Below, in pieces: positions 1 through 8,814 of a DNA stretch of 56,448 nt; positions within the stretch are counted from its first letter, which is position 1, and every line of letters begins with the position of its first letter. The notes under the pieces were generated by a model. That model was not told the origin of the DNA and searched no databases. It worked only from the letters and a program-made list of their open reading frames with translations. This DNA comes from a virus, in the IMG/VR virus record IMGVR_UViG_3300028034_000004, positions 1 to 56,448 of that record. One strand, given 5' to 3'. The position numbers and the translations under genes were made by a program.

Positions 1-3000
1 AGTATTATTAATTAATTCCTTATTAAACGCACCCGGTTCGGCTGTAGACTTAGCTCTATCAATCATACCTTTACGAGCACCATACATTGTAGTCCAATAA
101 TCAGCTGTATCAATACCTTCACCATATGATTTAGTTACAGGCACTGGTACGATTTCGTTTTTATTGTCAGCTAGAATACCCGGACCACCTAAAATCTGTC
201 TTACATTGTGTTCGTTACCACGAGCACCTGAACGCTGCATTACTACAAAGGCGTTGTCTGGGTTGTCATCGGTGATTTGTTTATAGACTTTCTTTTCAGC
301 TTCATTCATTATTTTAGCAATTTCTTTTTGAGCCTGTTCTTTGGGTTTCTTTCTCGCTTTCTCTACTTTCTTTTTGGCTGCGTCATAGATTTTATCTTTC
401 TTTTTCTTATCAATATCCAAATCAGAGATACCTACAGTAAAGCCACGCTTGTAGACATGTTCGTTACCTAAATTTTTAAGTTCATTTGCGATGTCTGCCA
501 ACTTGGAATTATCGAATTCCTCGTCTTCCCCAAGTTCGCTAAACATTTTCTTTAGGTAACCTTTATCTATGGCTTTATCATATTTGCGGTACTTTTTGGG
601 CAACACTTGGTTAACAATGATCTTACCAATCGTAATTATGTCACCATTAACTTTGATAGGATCTTCTTTGGACCACTTTTCTTTATTCTTTTTAGCTTCA
701 CGATATGCCTTCAAAGCTTCTGACTTAGATGAATACTCTCCTTTAAGTTCCTTCTTGTCCGGGTTTTTGGTTAGATAATACAATCCTAGAATCTGTTCGT
801 GTCCGGGAGTGTACATAAAGTTATTATGGCCCGGTCTGAATAAGTTTTTAGAAGGTAGCATTTTTTCTAAGGCTTCTTCTTTGGCTTCTTTGGATACAGG
901 TACGTGTACTGCCATGGTGTCATATACAACAAGACCACTGGCTAAAGTAAATGTCCAGACGTCGGGGACTGTTATATCATAAGCAGTTGTTTCTTTGGTA
1001 TATTCCTCAATCTTAGTTATTCTAGCCCATGTTACAGTTTCATCTTCGACTATTTCTTTCCACTTTTTCATAAGACCTTCTCCAAAGAATTCATCACCGA
1101 GTTTTTTGATTGCTCTTTTAGCAACTAATCTCGAAGTATAACCTTTTTTCATAGTGTTTGAAATAGGTGCATAGATTTTTCTTTCTTTAGAACCTACCGC
1201 ACTTCTTATTTTTTGCCCTAATTTTTCTGGTAAGGGTACTAAGTCATATCTAGAAGATGCCACTGCATCTGTTTTTAATTTAGATAAAGCTTCTTTTCTA
1301 TTTTCAGTAACTATTAATAGGTCATCTTTTACATTTTCCATTGTCACTGATGACATTGATACGTTTTGGTATTCCATATCATTTTGTTCATAAATGGTTA
1401 CATTAGATTTAAGCCCTAGTGATTTACAGAGCAGCTGCACTTGTTTAGATAATTCTAGCGACTTAGTATGATAAGAAAATTGAACCTGTTTTTTCTTTTT
1501 TGCTTTAGCTTTCACTTCTGTGATTGAACCATCAGTATCAAGTAATCCAGATAGTAAACCTAATCTGAACTCTTTGGATGTATTCATAAACCAAGAAGGT
1601 AAATGCTTATTTTCAGCACCATGTCCGAATAAATCGTAGAACATTTTAGCGATGTTACCTTCGCTAAATTCAGTCACTATCGACATACAATCATGACCTT
1701 CCCAGGTATGCGGCTTTTCATAAGTGTTAAAATTAATTTCTTCATTTAGCCAACTTGAAATTATTTCTTTCCACTTATTTATTAAAGGTTCACTTGAATT
1801 AGAAAGTTGAATTTTATTAATTAGTTTACCTTTACTAAGAGTAGCATTGCCATCACCAATGAAGGCACCAAATATATATCCGGTCTCTTTATTCAATGGT
1901 ATTTCTTTTTTTAACCTTGAATTGTAGCCGGCATTAACATAAGAATCATTAATCGGTGTAATAACATCAATAGGGTCTTCCGGTTCTTCTATCTCTGTAA
2001 CTACTGGCATCATATCGTTAATCTCGCCGACTGATTTTTTTATTTTTAATTCATCATTAATTACTGTTAATGAGTGATCGTCAGATACTAAATAATCATT
2101 CAGTCTGTTAGTTCTGATCTTTCTCATTTTCAGGTTTTTGTGAATGTGGAACTTACTCACCGGCATCCACTTTTTGTTTCCTTCTTCATCCATAGCCAGA
2201 ACAGTTACACCGTCTGGAACGTCGTATATTTCAGTATTATCCTTCACTTCCTTACTTTCTTCTATTCTCGGGAATTTCTTTAAATGAATGTTCCCTGAAA
2301 CAAACTCTCCATCAACAATTAATTCTCCGATGTGTCCTACCATTTTATCTTCCCCTTTATAGTTTGATACATACATCATATCACTTAAAGGGTATTCAGT
2401 CAATGGGGATTTTGATTTTTTCTTCATTTTTTCTTTGTTCCATTCCATAAAACCTTCATCAAGCCCGATAGAACAGACATCTAGTGCACAGTCGCCATCA
2501 AAATCTGCATTAAAACCACCTGTAACCAGTGAAGGTAATTGAATCGACTTACCTTCTATCAACTTTGGTTTGAAAGCCATTGTGGAGAACTTATGAAGTG
2601 AAGGTGCCCTGTTTAATATTACCGGTGTTTCCTCGGCAACTTCTTTTAACATCTTCTTTGCGGTTTCACTTCGTTTCTCCCAGTGCTCATCTCTGGCTTC
2701 AGCTCCTGGTATAGCCGCTTCCTGTGTTAACTTTCTAATGACCTGCGGCTTAAAGATATTCCAGGCCATTTCCTCTGGTAGACCTATCGTATCAATATCT
2801 AAGTCCGGTCCAGCCACAATAATACTTCTACCGGTCAAATCCTGACGTTTCCTCATGACTCTGTTTTGGAAGAAAGCATTTTTAGGCTGTGTTCCGGAAG
2901 TACCACCAATTTCTCTTAGGATACCCTTCTTACCTCGCCTTACGGCATCATTGGTGATAGGGTCTGATAAACCCTGTACCGCTTCCATCGACTTAAAGAG

Positions 3001-6000
3001 TTCCTTTCTCATATCCCCAATTTCCTTCTCATTAAGCAATCCTAATTCTTTATCTTGTTTCAGGGCTTTATTAACAAGGATGGTATGCTTATAGAGTTCA
3101 TTGATATCGGAAACATTTAAGCTGCCATTCGGTAATTCATACACTGGTCTGAACTTTGGCGGAAGTATCGGCATTTTAGTCAGAACATAATCTTCTGGTC
3201 TTTTATCCGTTTTCTTTAATGCTTTAAGATATCTTATTCTTTTGTGCAGCCTATCTTTTTTTGGAGCTGACTTTGTTTTTTTCGCTTCTTCTTTGGCTTC
3301 TTTAATTGCTTCATCAATATCTACTTGAGATAAAGCATCTTTAATTGCTTCACCACCGGTTTTTCCATTTAACTTCTCATCACCTGCTAAGACATTGTTA
3401 AATTTTTTGTTGGTGATGCCCAGAATGGAAACTATAGCGTTTTTAAAGACGGGATTAGGTATTGGTTCCTCTAAATTAATATGTGACCATTTACCCTTAT
3501 CCTCGGTGTCTAAACCACCGGTAATATCCGGATCAAAGAGTCCACCTTTTTCTTCTTTTAAGTCTTTAGCTCTTACAATAGTAGCATCATTAATCTCACC
3601 TGCTGACATTTCCTCAATGTCCTTATCGGTCATTGCCATCAGTTGATAATGTTTTTCGCCTTTTTTGACATTAACCCCGAGACCTTTTAATTCATCAATG
3701 AATTTATCGAATACAAATGGCGTCTCAAGCTTAGGTAAAGGTGCACCCACCTGGAAACTACGCCAGAATTCATCATTGCGTTGACCCTTAAGTGTAGACA
3801 TTTCTTTGAGGTTGTGTTTGGCACCGTGAGCAAGAAGTGTATAATTAGTCAAAATATCCATTGACTGTCCTGATGATTTACCACCTTGTATTGGCTGTTC
3901 GTTTTCATCATATCCTTCACCGACACCTCTGGCTGAGAATTTCTTTTTAGTTTGATGTTTTAGTTTTAAGAAATACTGTTTACCGGTAAAAATCGGATTT
4001 TCTAATTCCCCTTCGGTAGGGTCGATTATCTTTTCCTTTTCACTTAAACCGTGCTTTTTTAAGTCTTTTTTAATTTTATCCAAATAATCTTCACCAGAGA
4101 AATTATTAATTTTATATGGCTTACCAGTTTTATCTGCAATTTTACCTGCTGCAGTTTCAAGTAACTGGCTCGGGTTCATTCTCGAAGGCACCGTATGAGG
4201 GTTCAAGATTATTTCAACCGGTTTACCATCTTCATTGTGTGGTGCCTCGTTATCTGGAATAATCTTAGAGATAGTACCTTTATTCCCATAGCGACCTACT
4301 ATTTTATCTCCTTCTTTTGCTTTTTCTTCAGTTTCTACAATAATTTTAATCAGATTACCATTACGGACAACCTCATTAACTTCACCTTCGTTCTCATTAT
4401 CCCACTCAATCGTAAAAGGAGCCTGATCGGGAGCTAAGTTTTTGTGAATATTCTTTAAAAGGTAATCTGTTTCAGTTAAGTTTTTCTTTCGCAAGGCAAC
4501 GAGTAACTTATCACCTTTTTTGACTAACGCTCCTTTTTTAATTACACCTTCATCGTCCATTTTTTGGGCATTATCTGTTTTAAGTTCTCTAGGAAAAATT
4601 ATATTAAATCTTTCTTTATCCATTGTCGTATTGGTATCTTTTTCAAACTCGAAGGTATATAAATGTTCTGACCTCATCTTTTCGGCTGCACTATCTGAAA
4701 TTACAAGTCCATCTTCAAATGTGTAGCCTTTATATGGCATAAAGGCTACATTCAAATTAGTACCTAATGCCATTGTTCCATCTTTAGTAAAGTTTGAATC
4801 AGCTAAGAGTTCGCCTTTTTGAACTTTATCCCCCACTTCGACTTTAATTTCATGTGTAACCATTGAGGACCCACCAAGTGGAAACTTATCGTAAGTATCT
4901 ATTTCTATTTCATCCCCGTTAGATTTTTTAATGGTTAGTGGATCTGTTGAAGTAATTTCACCAGCAACAGGGGCTTTAATGGCATTGTTATTGCCGAGAG
5001 ACTCCTCAAAGGTGGAACCGTCTTCTGTTACTGCTGACTGTACCAGAGGGGCTTCTCTGTTCTTTAAAGATAATGCCTGTTCCTGCATCTTACCACCCAT
5101 CATTGCTCTGTTACCCTGAGTGTTTTGCAAAAATGGAATAAGGTTAGTTGTGTGGTCAAACATACTCTTATCAGAGAGTAGTATATAATCTACTTTAGAA
5201 GAGTCAACCTCATTAACTTCCTTTTTATCCATTACCTTAACCGTTTTATTTTTAAACTTCTTTTTCTTTTTATCATACTGGTCCGGAAAGGCAACAGTTG
5301 ATTCACTCATTTGTTTTGGTGATATCTTTTCGACTTCTTTGGTTTTGGCATTGATTACCCTGGTCTTTAATTCTCCATCCTCAATGTCAGTAGCGACACC
5401 AAGATGAAGGTTAGCACCAATCTTTTGTGACTCTGGTGTATGTACTGGATCTAAGAACCCAAATTGAGAAGGATTAATATTAATCATATCATCAGATAAT
5501 TGGTTGGGGGAACTTATTCCACCCTCGCCCATGATAGTTACTTTTCTGTAATTACCTAACGCCGCCAATGGGTTGGTTATTTCAGTAGCTGCAGTAATAT
5601 CGGAAGATGTGAAAAAAGATTTAATCGGTTCATTAAACAAATTAGGAGAAACTATCTTTTTAATTTCTTCGTGATTATCTACATTGTATTCTACATTTCT
5701 TTTTATTTTATCTACCGACTTATCAATTCTCTCTGACAGATGATCCTCAACTGACATAAATTTCTTAAACACTAAAGAATCTCTGTCATCTTCTTCCTCT
5801 TTATTCTGCATTACTTTTATAAGTTTTTGAGCAGCATGTAATATTAAATCAGCATTCACTCTTTCAAAACTCTTACCTAAAGTAATTTCTGTGGTCTCTT
5901 TATCCATTTCAGCTTCATTGAAATATGTTTTTATATCTTCTTTTGCTTTATCTAAATTGGTGTGATCTGAATAAACTATCTTTTTGGCGAAGTTCTTGAC

Positions 6001-6606
6001 AGCTTTCTTTGTCCTGTGTTCTTTTTCCCGTCTATTCGTGTCGAGGATCTCTTTCCCAAGGAATTGTTCCATATAACTATCTTTGATACCCATACCTTTT
6101 AAGAAGGCATATAAGGATATATTAGAACTCCTGGCGGAAATGTATAATATTTGATCTTCGGGGTCCATCTTGATTTTGAACCCTGGTTTGTTACCAACAT
6201 TGATTTGAGTCTGTAATTCGCCGTTGTTAGCAAACTTTGTGTATACTCCAGCTTTTAACCGCAGCTGATTTGATGCTTGATATTCATTACCATCAACAAG
6301 ATAAGTGTATCTCTGGGTTAGTGCTGGAAGTCTCATTATCTTAACTGTCTTATCATCAATTTTTTCACCAGTTAGATTATCCCAAAGTGTTAAATGGGCT
6401 CTGACTGGAAGAGTTAGACTTCTATTTTTAAGTTTTATTTCCTTTTGTTTCTTTAGAGAATGCAAAGCTTTGGTAGAACCAAACTTTAATTCCTCTAATT
6501 TAAGGGTATGTTTTTTACCTTTGACCGGAAATATCTTAGCAACAGACTGGTCTAATTTCTCTTCAATTTTATTTGTTATCTTTTGTATCTCTTCTTCTGG
6601 AAACAT
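1..6606 (-). CDS. Fused beta-beta' RNA polymerase with intein (3' end outside window)
   Basis: DNA-directed RNA polymerase, both large bacterial-type subunits in one uninterrupted frame; 2,202 residues are visible (about 1,678 without the intein). Beta signatures: SQFGFLDPVHTPE near residue 384, YTFEDGLVIS near 632, GRYGNKG and NPHTVPSRMN near 770-800, and a beta C-terminus ending near 950. Beta' signatures follow with no stop: GKWSHINLEEP near 1035, MPILPPKFRPV, DLTGRSIIVAGP, ILNRAPSLHKF, NADFDGD at 1366-1372, and after the intein MAVHVP and the bridge-helix/trigger-loop segment GARKGMIDRA near 2175. Start ATG at 6606 follows AAAGGAGG. No alpha subunit gene is seen. It should transcribe phage genes, probably with the sigma-like factors at 11233 and 35180. 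Fused rpoB-rpoC genes are known in a few bacteria (Helicobacter, Wolbachia); best-known phage enzymes of this class are split or single-subunit. The function is clear; whether alpha or omega are needed is not. Confidence 0.93.
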   Translation of the reverse strand, partial: MFPEEEIQKITNKIEEKLDQSVAKIFPVKGKKHTLKLEELKFGSTKALHSLKKQKEIKLKNRSLTLPVRAHLTLWDNLTGEKIDDKTVKIMRLPALTQRYTYLVDGNEYQASNQLRLKAGVYTKFANNGELQTQINVGNKPGFKIKMDPEDQILYISARSSNISLYAFLKGMGIKDSYMEQFLGKEILDTNRREKEHRTKKAVKNFAKKIVYSDHTNLDKAKEDIKTYFNEAEMDKETTEITLGKSFERVNADLILHAAQKLIKVMQNKEEEDDRDSLVFKKFMSVEDHLSERIDKSVDKIKRNVEYNVDNHEEIKKIVSPNLFNEPIKSFFTSSDITAATEITNPLAALGNYRKVTIMGEGGISSPNQLSDDMININPSQFGFLDPVHTPESQKIGANLHLGVATDIEDGELKTRVINAKTKEVEKISPKQMSESTVAFPDQYDKKKKKFKNKTVKVMDKKEVNEVDSSKVDYILLSDKSMFDHTTNLIPFLQNTQGNRAMMGGKMQEQALSLKNREAPLVQSAVTEDGSTFEESLGNNNAIKAPVAGEITSTDPLTIKKSNGDEIEIDTYDKFPLGGSSMVTHEIKVEVGDKVQKGELLADSNFTKDGTMALGTNLNVAFMPYKGYTFEDGLVISDSAAEKMRSEHLYTFEFEKDTNTTMDKERFNIIFPRELKTDNAQKMDDEGVIKKGALVKKGDKLLVALRKKNLTETDYLLKNIHKNLAPDQAPFTIEWDNENEGEVNEVVRNGNLIKIIVETEEKAKEGDKIVGRYGNKGTISKIIPDNEAPHNEDGKPVEIILNPHTVPSRMNPSQLLETAAGKIADKTGKPYKINNFSGEDYLDKIKKDLKKHGLSEKEKIIDPTEGELENPIFTGKQYFLKLKHQTKKKFSARGVGEGYDENEQPIQGGKSSGQSMDILTNYTLLAHGAKHNLKEMSTLKGQRNDEFWRSFQVGAPLPKLETPFVFDKFIDELKGLGVNVKKGEKHYQLMAMTDKDIEEMSAGEINDATIVRAKDLKEEKGGLFDPDITGGLDTEDKGKWSHINLEEPIPNPVFKNAIVSILGITNKKFNNVLAGDEKLNGKTGGEAIKDALSQVDIDEAIKEAKEEAKKTKSAPKKDRLHKRIRYLKALKKTDKRPEDYVLTKMPILPPKFRPVYELPNGSLNVSDINELYKHTILVNKALKQDKELGLLNEKEIGDMRKELFKSMEAVQGLSDPITNDAVRRGKKGILREIGGTSGTQPKNAFFQNRVMRKRQDLTGRSIIVAGPDLDIDTIGLPEEMAWNIFKPQVIRKLTQEAAIPGAEARDEHWEKRSETAKKMLKEVAEETPVILNRAPSLHKFSTMAFKPKLIEGKSIQLPSLVTGGFNADFDGDCALDVCSIGLDEGFMEWNKEKMKKKSKSPLTEYPLSDMMYVSNYKGEDKMVGHIGELIVDGEFVSGNIHLKKFPRIEESKEVKDNTEIYDVPDGVTVLAMDEEGNKKWMPVSKFHIHKNLKMRKIRTNRLNDYLVSDDHSLTVINDELKIKKSVGEINDMMPVVTEIEEPEDPIDVITPINDSYVNAGYNSRLKKEIPLNKETGYIFGAFIGDGNATLSKGKLINKIQLSNSSEPLINKWKEIISSWLNEEINFNTYEKPHTWEGHDCMSIVTEFSEGNIAKMFYDLFGHGAENKHLPSWFMNTSKEFRLGLLSGLLDTDGSITEVKAKAKKKKQVQFSYHTKSLELSKQVQLLCKSLGLKSNVTIYEQNDMEYQNVSMSSVTMENVKDDLLIVTENRKEALSKLKTDAVASSRYDLVPLPEKLGQKIRSAVGSKERKIYAPISNTMKKGYTSRLVAKRAIKKLGDEFFGEGLMKKWKEIVEDETVTWARITKIEEYTKETTAYDITVPDVWTFTLASGLVVYDTMAVHVPVSKEAKEEALEKMLPSKNLFRPGHNNFMYTPGHEQILGLYYLTKNPDKKELKGEYSSKSEALKAYREAKKNKEKWSKEDPIKVNGDIITIGKIIVNQVLPKKYRKYDKAIDKGYLKKMFSELGEDEEFDNSKLADIANELKNLGNEHVYKRGFTVGISDLDIDKKKKDKIYDAAKKKVEKARKKPKEQAQKEIAKIMNEAEKKVYKQITDDNPDNAFVVMQRSGARGNEHNVRQILGGPGILADNKNEIVPVPVTKSYGEGIDTADYWTTMYGARKGMIDRAKSTAEPGAFNKELINNT
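919..2490 (-). other. LAGLIDADG intein inside the polymerase catalytic loop
   Basis: An in-frame 524-residue insertion (residues 1373-1896) lies between NADFDGD and MAVHVP. It starts with Cys1 (CALDVCSIG). The first downstream extein residue is Thr, where beta' normally has Gln, which fits the Cys/Ser/Thr rule for splicing. Splicing block B is LNDYLVSDDHSL (intein residue about 137). A homing-endonuclease domain has both dodecapeptide motifs, GYIFGAFIGDGN (about 205) and LLSGLLDTDGS (about 315), each with its catalytic Asp. The C-terminal blocks read AYDITVPDVWTFTLASGLVV then Tyr-Asp|Thr: the usual His-Asn end is replaced by Tyr-Asp, and the usual block F His by Trp. Either this is a non-canonical splicer or splicing is slow. 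About 100 extra residues separate Cys1 from the usual beta-strand after block A (TEIYDVPDGV). Confidence 0.9.
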
Positions 6607-6706
6607 TTCAAACCTCCTTTGAAATAACTTCTTATTTTGCATTATAAGAATAGCGTAGGGAAACCTACCTATACTTAATTATATCTTAAAAAAGGAGGCA
6701 AAACAA
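6607..6706. promoter_or_regulatory. Divergent promoter region
   Basis: The 100 bases separate the leftward polymerase gene from the rightward small-gene cluster. On the plus strand TTGAAA (6619-6624) and TATAAG (6643-6648) are 18 bases apart, a plausible sigma-70-type promoter. On the minus strand TATAAT (6646-6641) overlaps it. The 20-base block starting at the plus-strand TATAAG (6643-6662) matches 17 of 20 bases of 11861-11880, and a shorter version TTAAGTATAGGTAGG lies on the minus strand at 6678-6664. These may be promoter elements or an operator. Start sites are not proven. Confidence 0.55.
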
Positions 6707-6976
6707 ATGGAAATAAAAGTGAATAAAATATTAGGTAAAGAAAGATTCGAAAATAGAAACGAATTAAATCAAATGGAAATGATAGGTATTCAAAACTTTT
6801 TCAATGGTGAGTTGGCAAGAGGTAATTTAATTTATACCGATAATTATCTCTATCCAGAACAAGTAGCTAAAATTAAAGGTCACGAGATAATCAATCTATT
6901 TATGTACAGGGATTCACTTTATGTGACGGCTATTGATACTGAAACCGAAGAAGAAATATATTACAAAATGAATTAG
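6707..6976 (+). CDS. Small unknown protein, first gene of the rightward cluster
   Basis: 89 residues, family not recognised. The start ATG follows AAAGGAGG. The protein is mixed charged, with a Tyr-rich middle (IYTDNYLYPEQ) and an acidic C-terminus (TETEEEIYYKMN). No membrane segment, signal peptide or metal motif is visible. It is followed after 10 bases by another small gene, so both are probably on one transcript from the promoter at 6607-6706. As the first gene next to the polymerase it may be early and host-directed, but that is inference from position only. Confidence 0.7.
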   Translation: MEIKVNKILGKERFENRNELNQMEMIGIQNFFNGELARGNLIYTDNYLYPEQVAKIKGHEIINLFMYRDSLYVTAIDTETEEEIYYKMN

Positions 6977-6986
6977 GAGGACACCA

Positions 6987-7292
6987 ATGAAAGTAACTAA
7001 AATTGATTTCAAAAAAGGGAAGGAACTTTACACCAATAGAGATGAAGTTGGTCCACCGTTTACTGATGAAGTAAAAGAGTTAGTATTTTTTGATTATTTA
7101 ACCCCTGACGTCGCCGATAAAATATTTACTCATTTACATGTTCACAATAACTTCCTTTGTGGTGCTGCTCATTATGTGAAGTTTCACGGTAATGTTTTAA
7201 AGAAAGCGTTCAAAAAAGATGACATAATATATTTTCTAACCGGTGACAAGAACAATCCTTACCAAAATATCTTTTTCAAAGTGGAGGAATAA
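6987..7292 (+). CDS. Small unknown protein
   Basis: 101 residues, not recognised. The start ATG has TAGGAGG just upstream. The N-terminus (MKVTKIDFKKGKELYTNRDE) loosely resembles that of the preceding product (MEIKVNKILGKERFENRNE), so the two may be distant paralogues. The middle holds a His-rich stretch, FTHLHVHNNFLCGAAHY, but no standard metal site. It lies two bases ahead of the next gene, so it is translated from the same message. Confidence 0.7.
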   Translation: MKVTKIDFKKGKELYTNRDEVGPPFTDEVKELVFFDYLTPDVADKIFTHLHVHNNFLCGAAHYVKFHGNVLKKAFKKDDIIYFLTGDKNNPYQNIFFKVEE

Positions 7293-7294
7293 AA

Positions 7295-7771
7295 ATGAAT
7301 ATTATGAGAGCTAGAACAAAAATTCCAAAGGATATATTTAAAGAAGGAGACTGGGTATATGGATATTATTTCGAAGATGTTGATAACCATTATATAAAAG
7401 TCCCTTATGGCGACGAAAACGGAGAAGGTCCTATCGTTAAAACAGTTGATGTAATTATTGACCCAGATACTTTAGGAAAATGCACCGGCATTAAAGGTTA
7501 CAAAGGGAGATTAATTTTCGAAGGTCATATGATAGCCGGCCATGTTGATTTGAGAAAATACGAAGAAAAAATTGTTCCAAGAATATTGGATTTAAAATCG
7601 GAAAAAGTGGAAAGCGCCGTCGTAGAAGGCATAGTAAGGTATGATGATGAACTTAAAGCATTTATGTTTGATAGCAGCGCAAAACCGAGATTTCTCTGGG
7701 AGGTAAAACAACCTATAACTATTATCGCTGACGACCCTAACTCGGCTATCCCCGACGATGACCTTTTTTAA
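7295..7771 (+). CDS. YopX-like protein
   Basis: 158 residues. The N-terminal half has the YopX pattern: a KEGDWVYGYYF opening and then the block IIDPDTLGKCTGIKGYKGR followed by LIFEGHMI, matching the family form 'DPETVGQYTGLKDKNGKKIYEGD'. YopX-type proteins are small and common in phages and mobile elements of Firmicutes; their role is not established. Family members are usually near 120-150 residues, so this is close to full length. The C-terminal part (about 100-158) ends in a strongly acidic tail, PNSAIPDDDLF. Start ATG follows GTGGAGG. No regulatory motif is visible. Confidence 0.75.
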   Translation: MNIMRARTKIPKDIFKEGDWVYGYYFEDVDNHYIKVPYGDENGEGPIVKTVDVIIDPDTLGKCTGIKGYKGRLIFEGHMIAGHVDLRKYEEKIVPRILDLKSEKVESAVVEGIVRYDDELKAFMFDSSAKPRFLWEVKQPITIIADDPNSAIPDDDLF

Positions 7772-7810
7772 TGTTTAAAATAATGATATAATAAAAGAGG
7801 GTGATATAAA

Positions 7811-8293
7811 ATGAATTTCGATTTAGGTTTAATAGATAAAGATAATCTTTCTGAAGAAGAAAAGAAAAACTTAACACCTTATCAACAGGTAGAAGCAGCT
7901 AAAGATATTTATGGTTGGCCTTTCAAAAGATTAAGAGGAATAGATAAATTAGTTGCTTTATTCAAAAAATACTTCTTTACAACTTTCGGCAGCGATGATT
8001 TGGACCCGGAATATGGTTCTTATGTGAAACAAATGATTGGTAGATCATACAGCAACTTAGAAGAAATAGCTGATGATTTACAAAATGAAGTAGAAAGAGT
8101 TGAAGAACAAATACTTAGAGTTCAAACCGAAAGTTTTTTCGAAATACCAGCTGCTGAAAGATTAAAAGCGATAGAGTTGGAATCAATTTATGAAGATAAT
8201 AGTTCTTCAATGTGGAGAGTTAATGCTAGATATAAATTAATTAACTTCGAGGGGGATGAGTATGAAGGAGAGTTACTTCCAACAGAAAGTTAA
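7811..8293 (+). CDS. Unknown soluble protein
   Basis: 160 residues, not recognised. The start ATG follows AGAGGGTGATATAAA. The N-terminus is acidic and helical (LSEEEKKNLTPYQQVEAAKD), the middle basic (WPFKRLRGIDKLVALFKKYF), and the region from about 75 to 110 should form a long charged helix. A TATAAT box lies about 20 bases upstream (7786-7791), without a clear -35, so this gene may have its own promoter. Its 3' end overlaps the start of the nuclease gene, which points to coupled translation. Confidence 0.65.
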   Translation: MNFDLGLIDKDNLSEEEKKNLTPYQQVEAAKDIYGWPFKRLRGIDKLVALFKKYFFTTFGSDDLDPEYGSYVKQMIGRSYSNLEEIADDLQNEVERVEEQILRVQTESFFEIPAAERLKAIELESIYEDNSSSMWRVNARYKLINFEGDEYEGELLPTES

Positions 8294-8645
8294 AGATGCT
8301 TTCAGCAGGGATGGCTTTATGGTATTGAATCTATCGGATAGCTTCACCGGAGGTATCCCTGATACATACCTTTTAAAAGATGGAGTTAGTTACTGGCTCG
8401 AATTAAAGGTAACAAATAAAAAGCCGGGTCAAATAGTCCATTTAGATGATAGAAAAGCATCTGGTCGAGGGTTTACAAGAGAGCAGGCATTGAAGTTATA
8501 TCAGTTAAAAAAGAAAGGGGCGCAAGCTCATGGTGTTATTTATTTAGCACATGATAAAGTTGCTCTAAAGATACCACCAGAAAGAATGGAAGAGTCGCAT
8601 CAATATGAAGATCTAATAAAAGAATTTGAAGAATTTATCATTTAA
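8262..8645 (+). CDS. VRR-NUC / PD-(D/E)XK-type nuclease
   Basis: 127 residues from the ATG at 8262; an ATG two codons earlier is too close to the GAGGGGG ribosome site. The motif GIPDTYLLKDGVSYWLELKV is the PD-(D/E)XK core: the Asp of IPD and the E-x-K of ELK. The N-terminal YFQQKVKDAF helix and the later EQALKLYQLKKKGAQAHGV segment also fit VRR-NUC domains, which occur alone in many phages as small nucleases of the Holliday-junction-resolvase fold. Probable role: DNA processing or recombination. The gene overlaps its upstream neighbour and ends at a strong terminator. Confidence 0.8.
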   Translation: MKESYFQQKVKDAFSRDGFMVLNLSDSFTGGIPDTYLLKDGVSYWLELKVTNKKPGQIVHLDDRKASGRGFTREQALKLYQLKKKGAQAHGVIYLAHDKVALKIPPERMEESHQYEDLIKEFEEFII

Positions 8646-8666
8646 CGCCCTATTAGGGCGTTTTTT
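8644..8666 (+). terminator. Rho-independent terminator
   Basis: Stem AACGCCC / GGGCGTT with loop TATTA, followed by six T. It overlaps the stop codon of the nuclease gene, so it should end or attenuate the first rightward transcript. Confidence 0.85.
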
Positions 8667-8679
8667 ATTGGAGGTGTAT

Positions 8680-8814
8680 ATGTTATTTTTTGAATGTGAT
8701 TGTGGGTATAAGGGCAAAGCGGTATTTAATGATGAGATTAGTGGCTGCCCTAATTGTGGAAAGTCAGTTAAAAAGTTAAAAATAATATTTCAAAGGAGTG
8801 GTAAAAGTGACTAA
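8680..8814 (+). CDS. Small zinc-ribbon protein
   Basis: 44 residues. The start ATG at 8680 has GGAGGTG at the right distance. A CxCG pair near the N-terminus (FECDCGYKG) and a CPNCG pair near residue 29 make a typical four-Cys zinc ribbon. The C-terminus is basic (VKKLKIIFQRSGKSD). Such minimal zinc ribbons in phages often bind nucleic acid or a polymerase; no partner can be named here. It overlaps the next gene slightly. Confidence 0.7.
   Translation: MLFFECDCGYKGKAVFNDEISGCPNCGKSVKKLKIIFQRSGKSD

Noticed and set aside
1-6606. Separate beta and beta' genes
   Set aside because: The frame from ATG 6606 to the left edge has no stop and no internal ribosome site was seen near the junction.
277-6622. 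Several plus-strand open frames of 60-105 codons opposite the polymerase gene
   Set aside because: They lack ribosome sites, have hydrophobic or low-complexity content typical of antisense frames, and lie fully opposite a gene with clear polymerase motifs.
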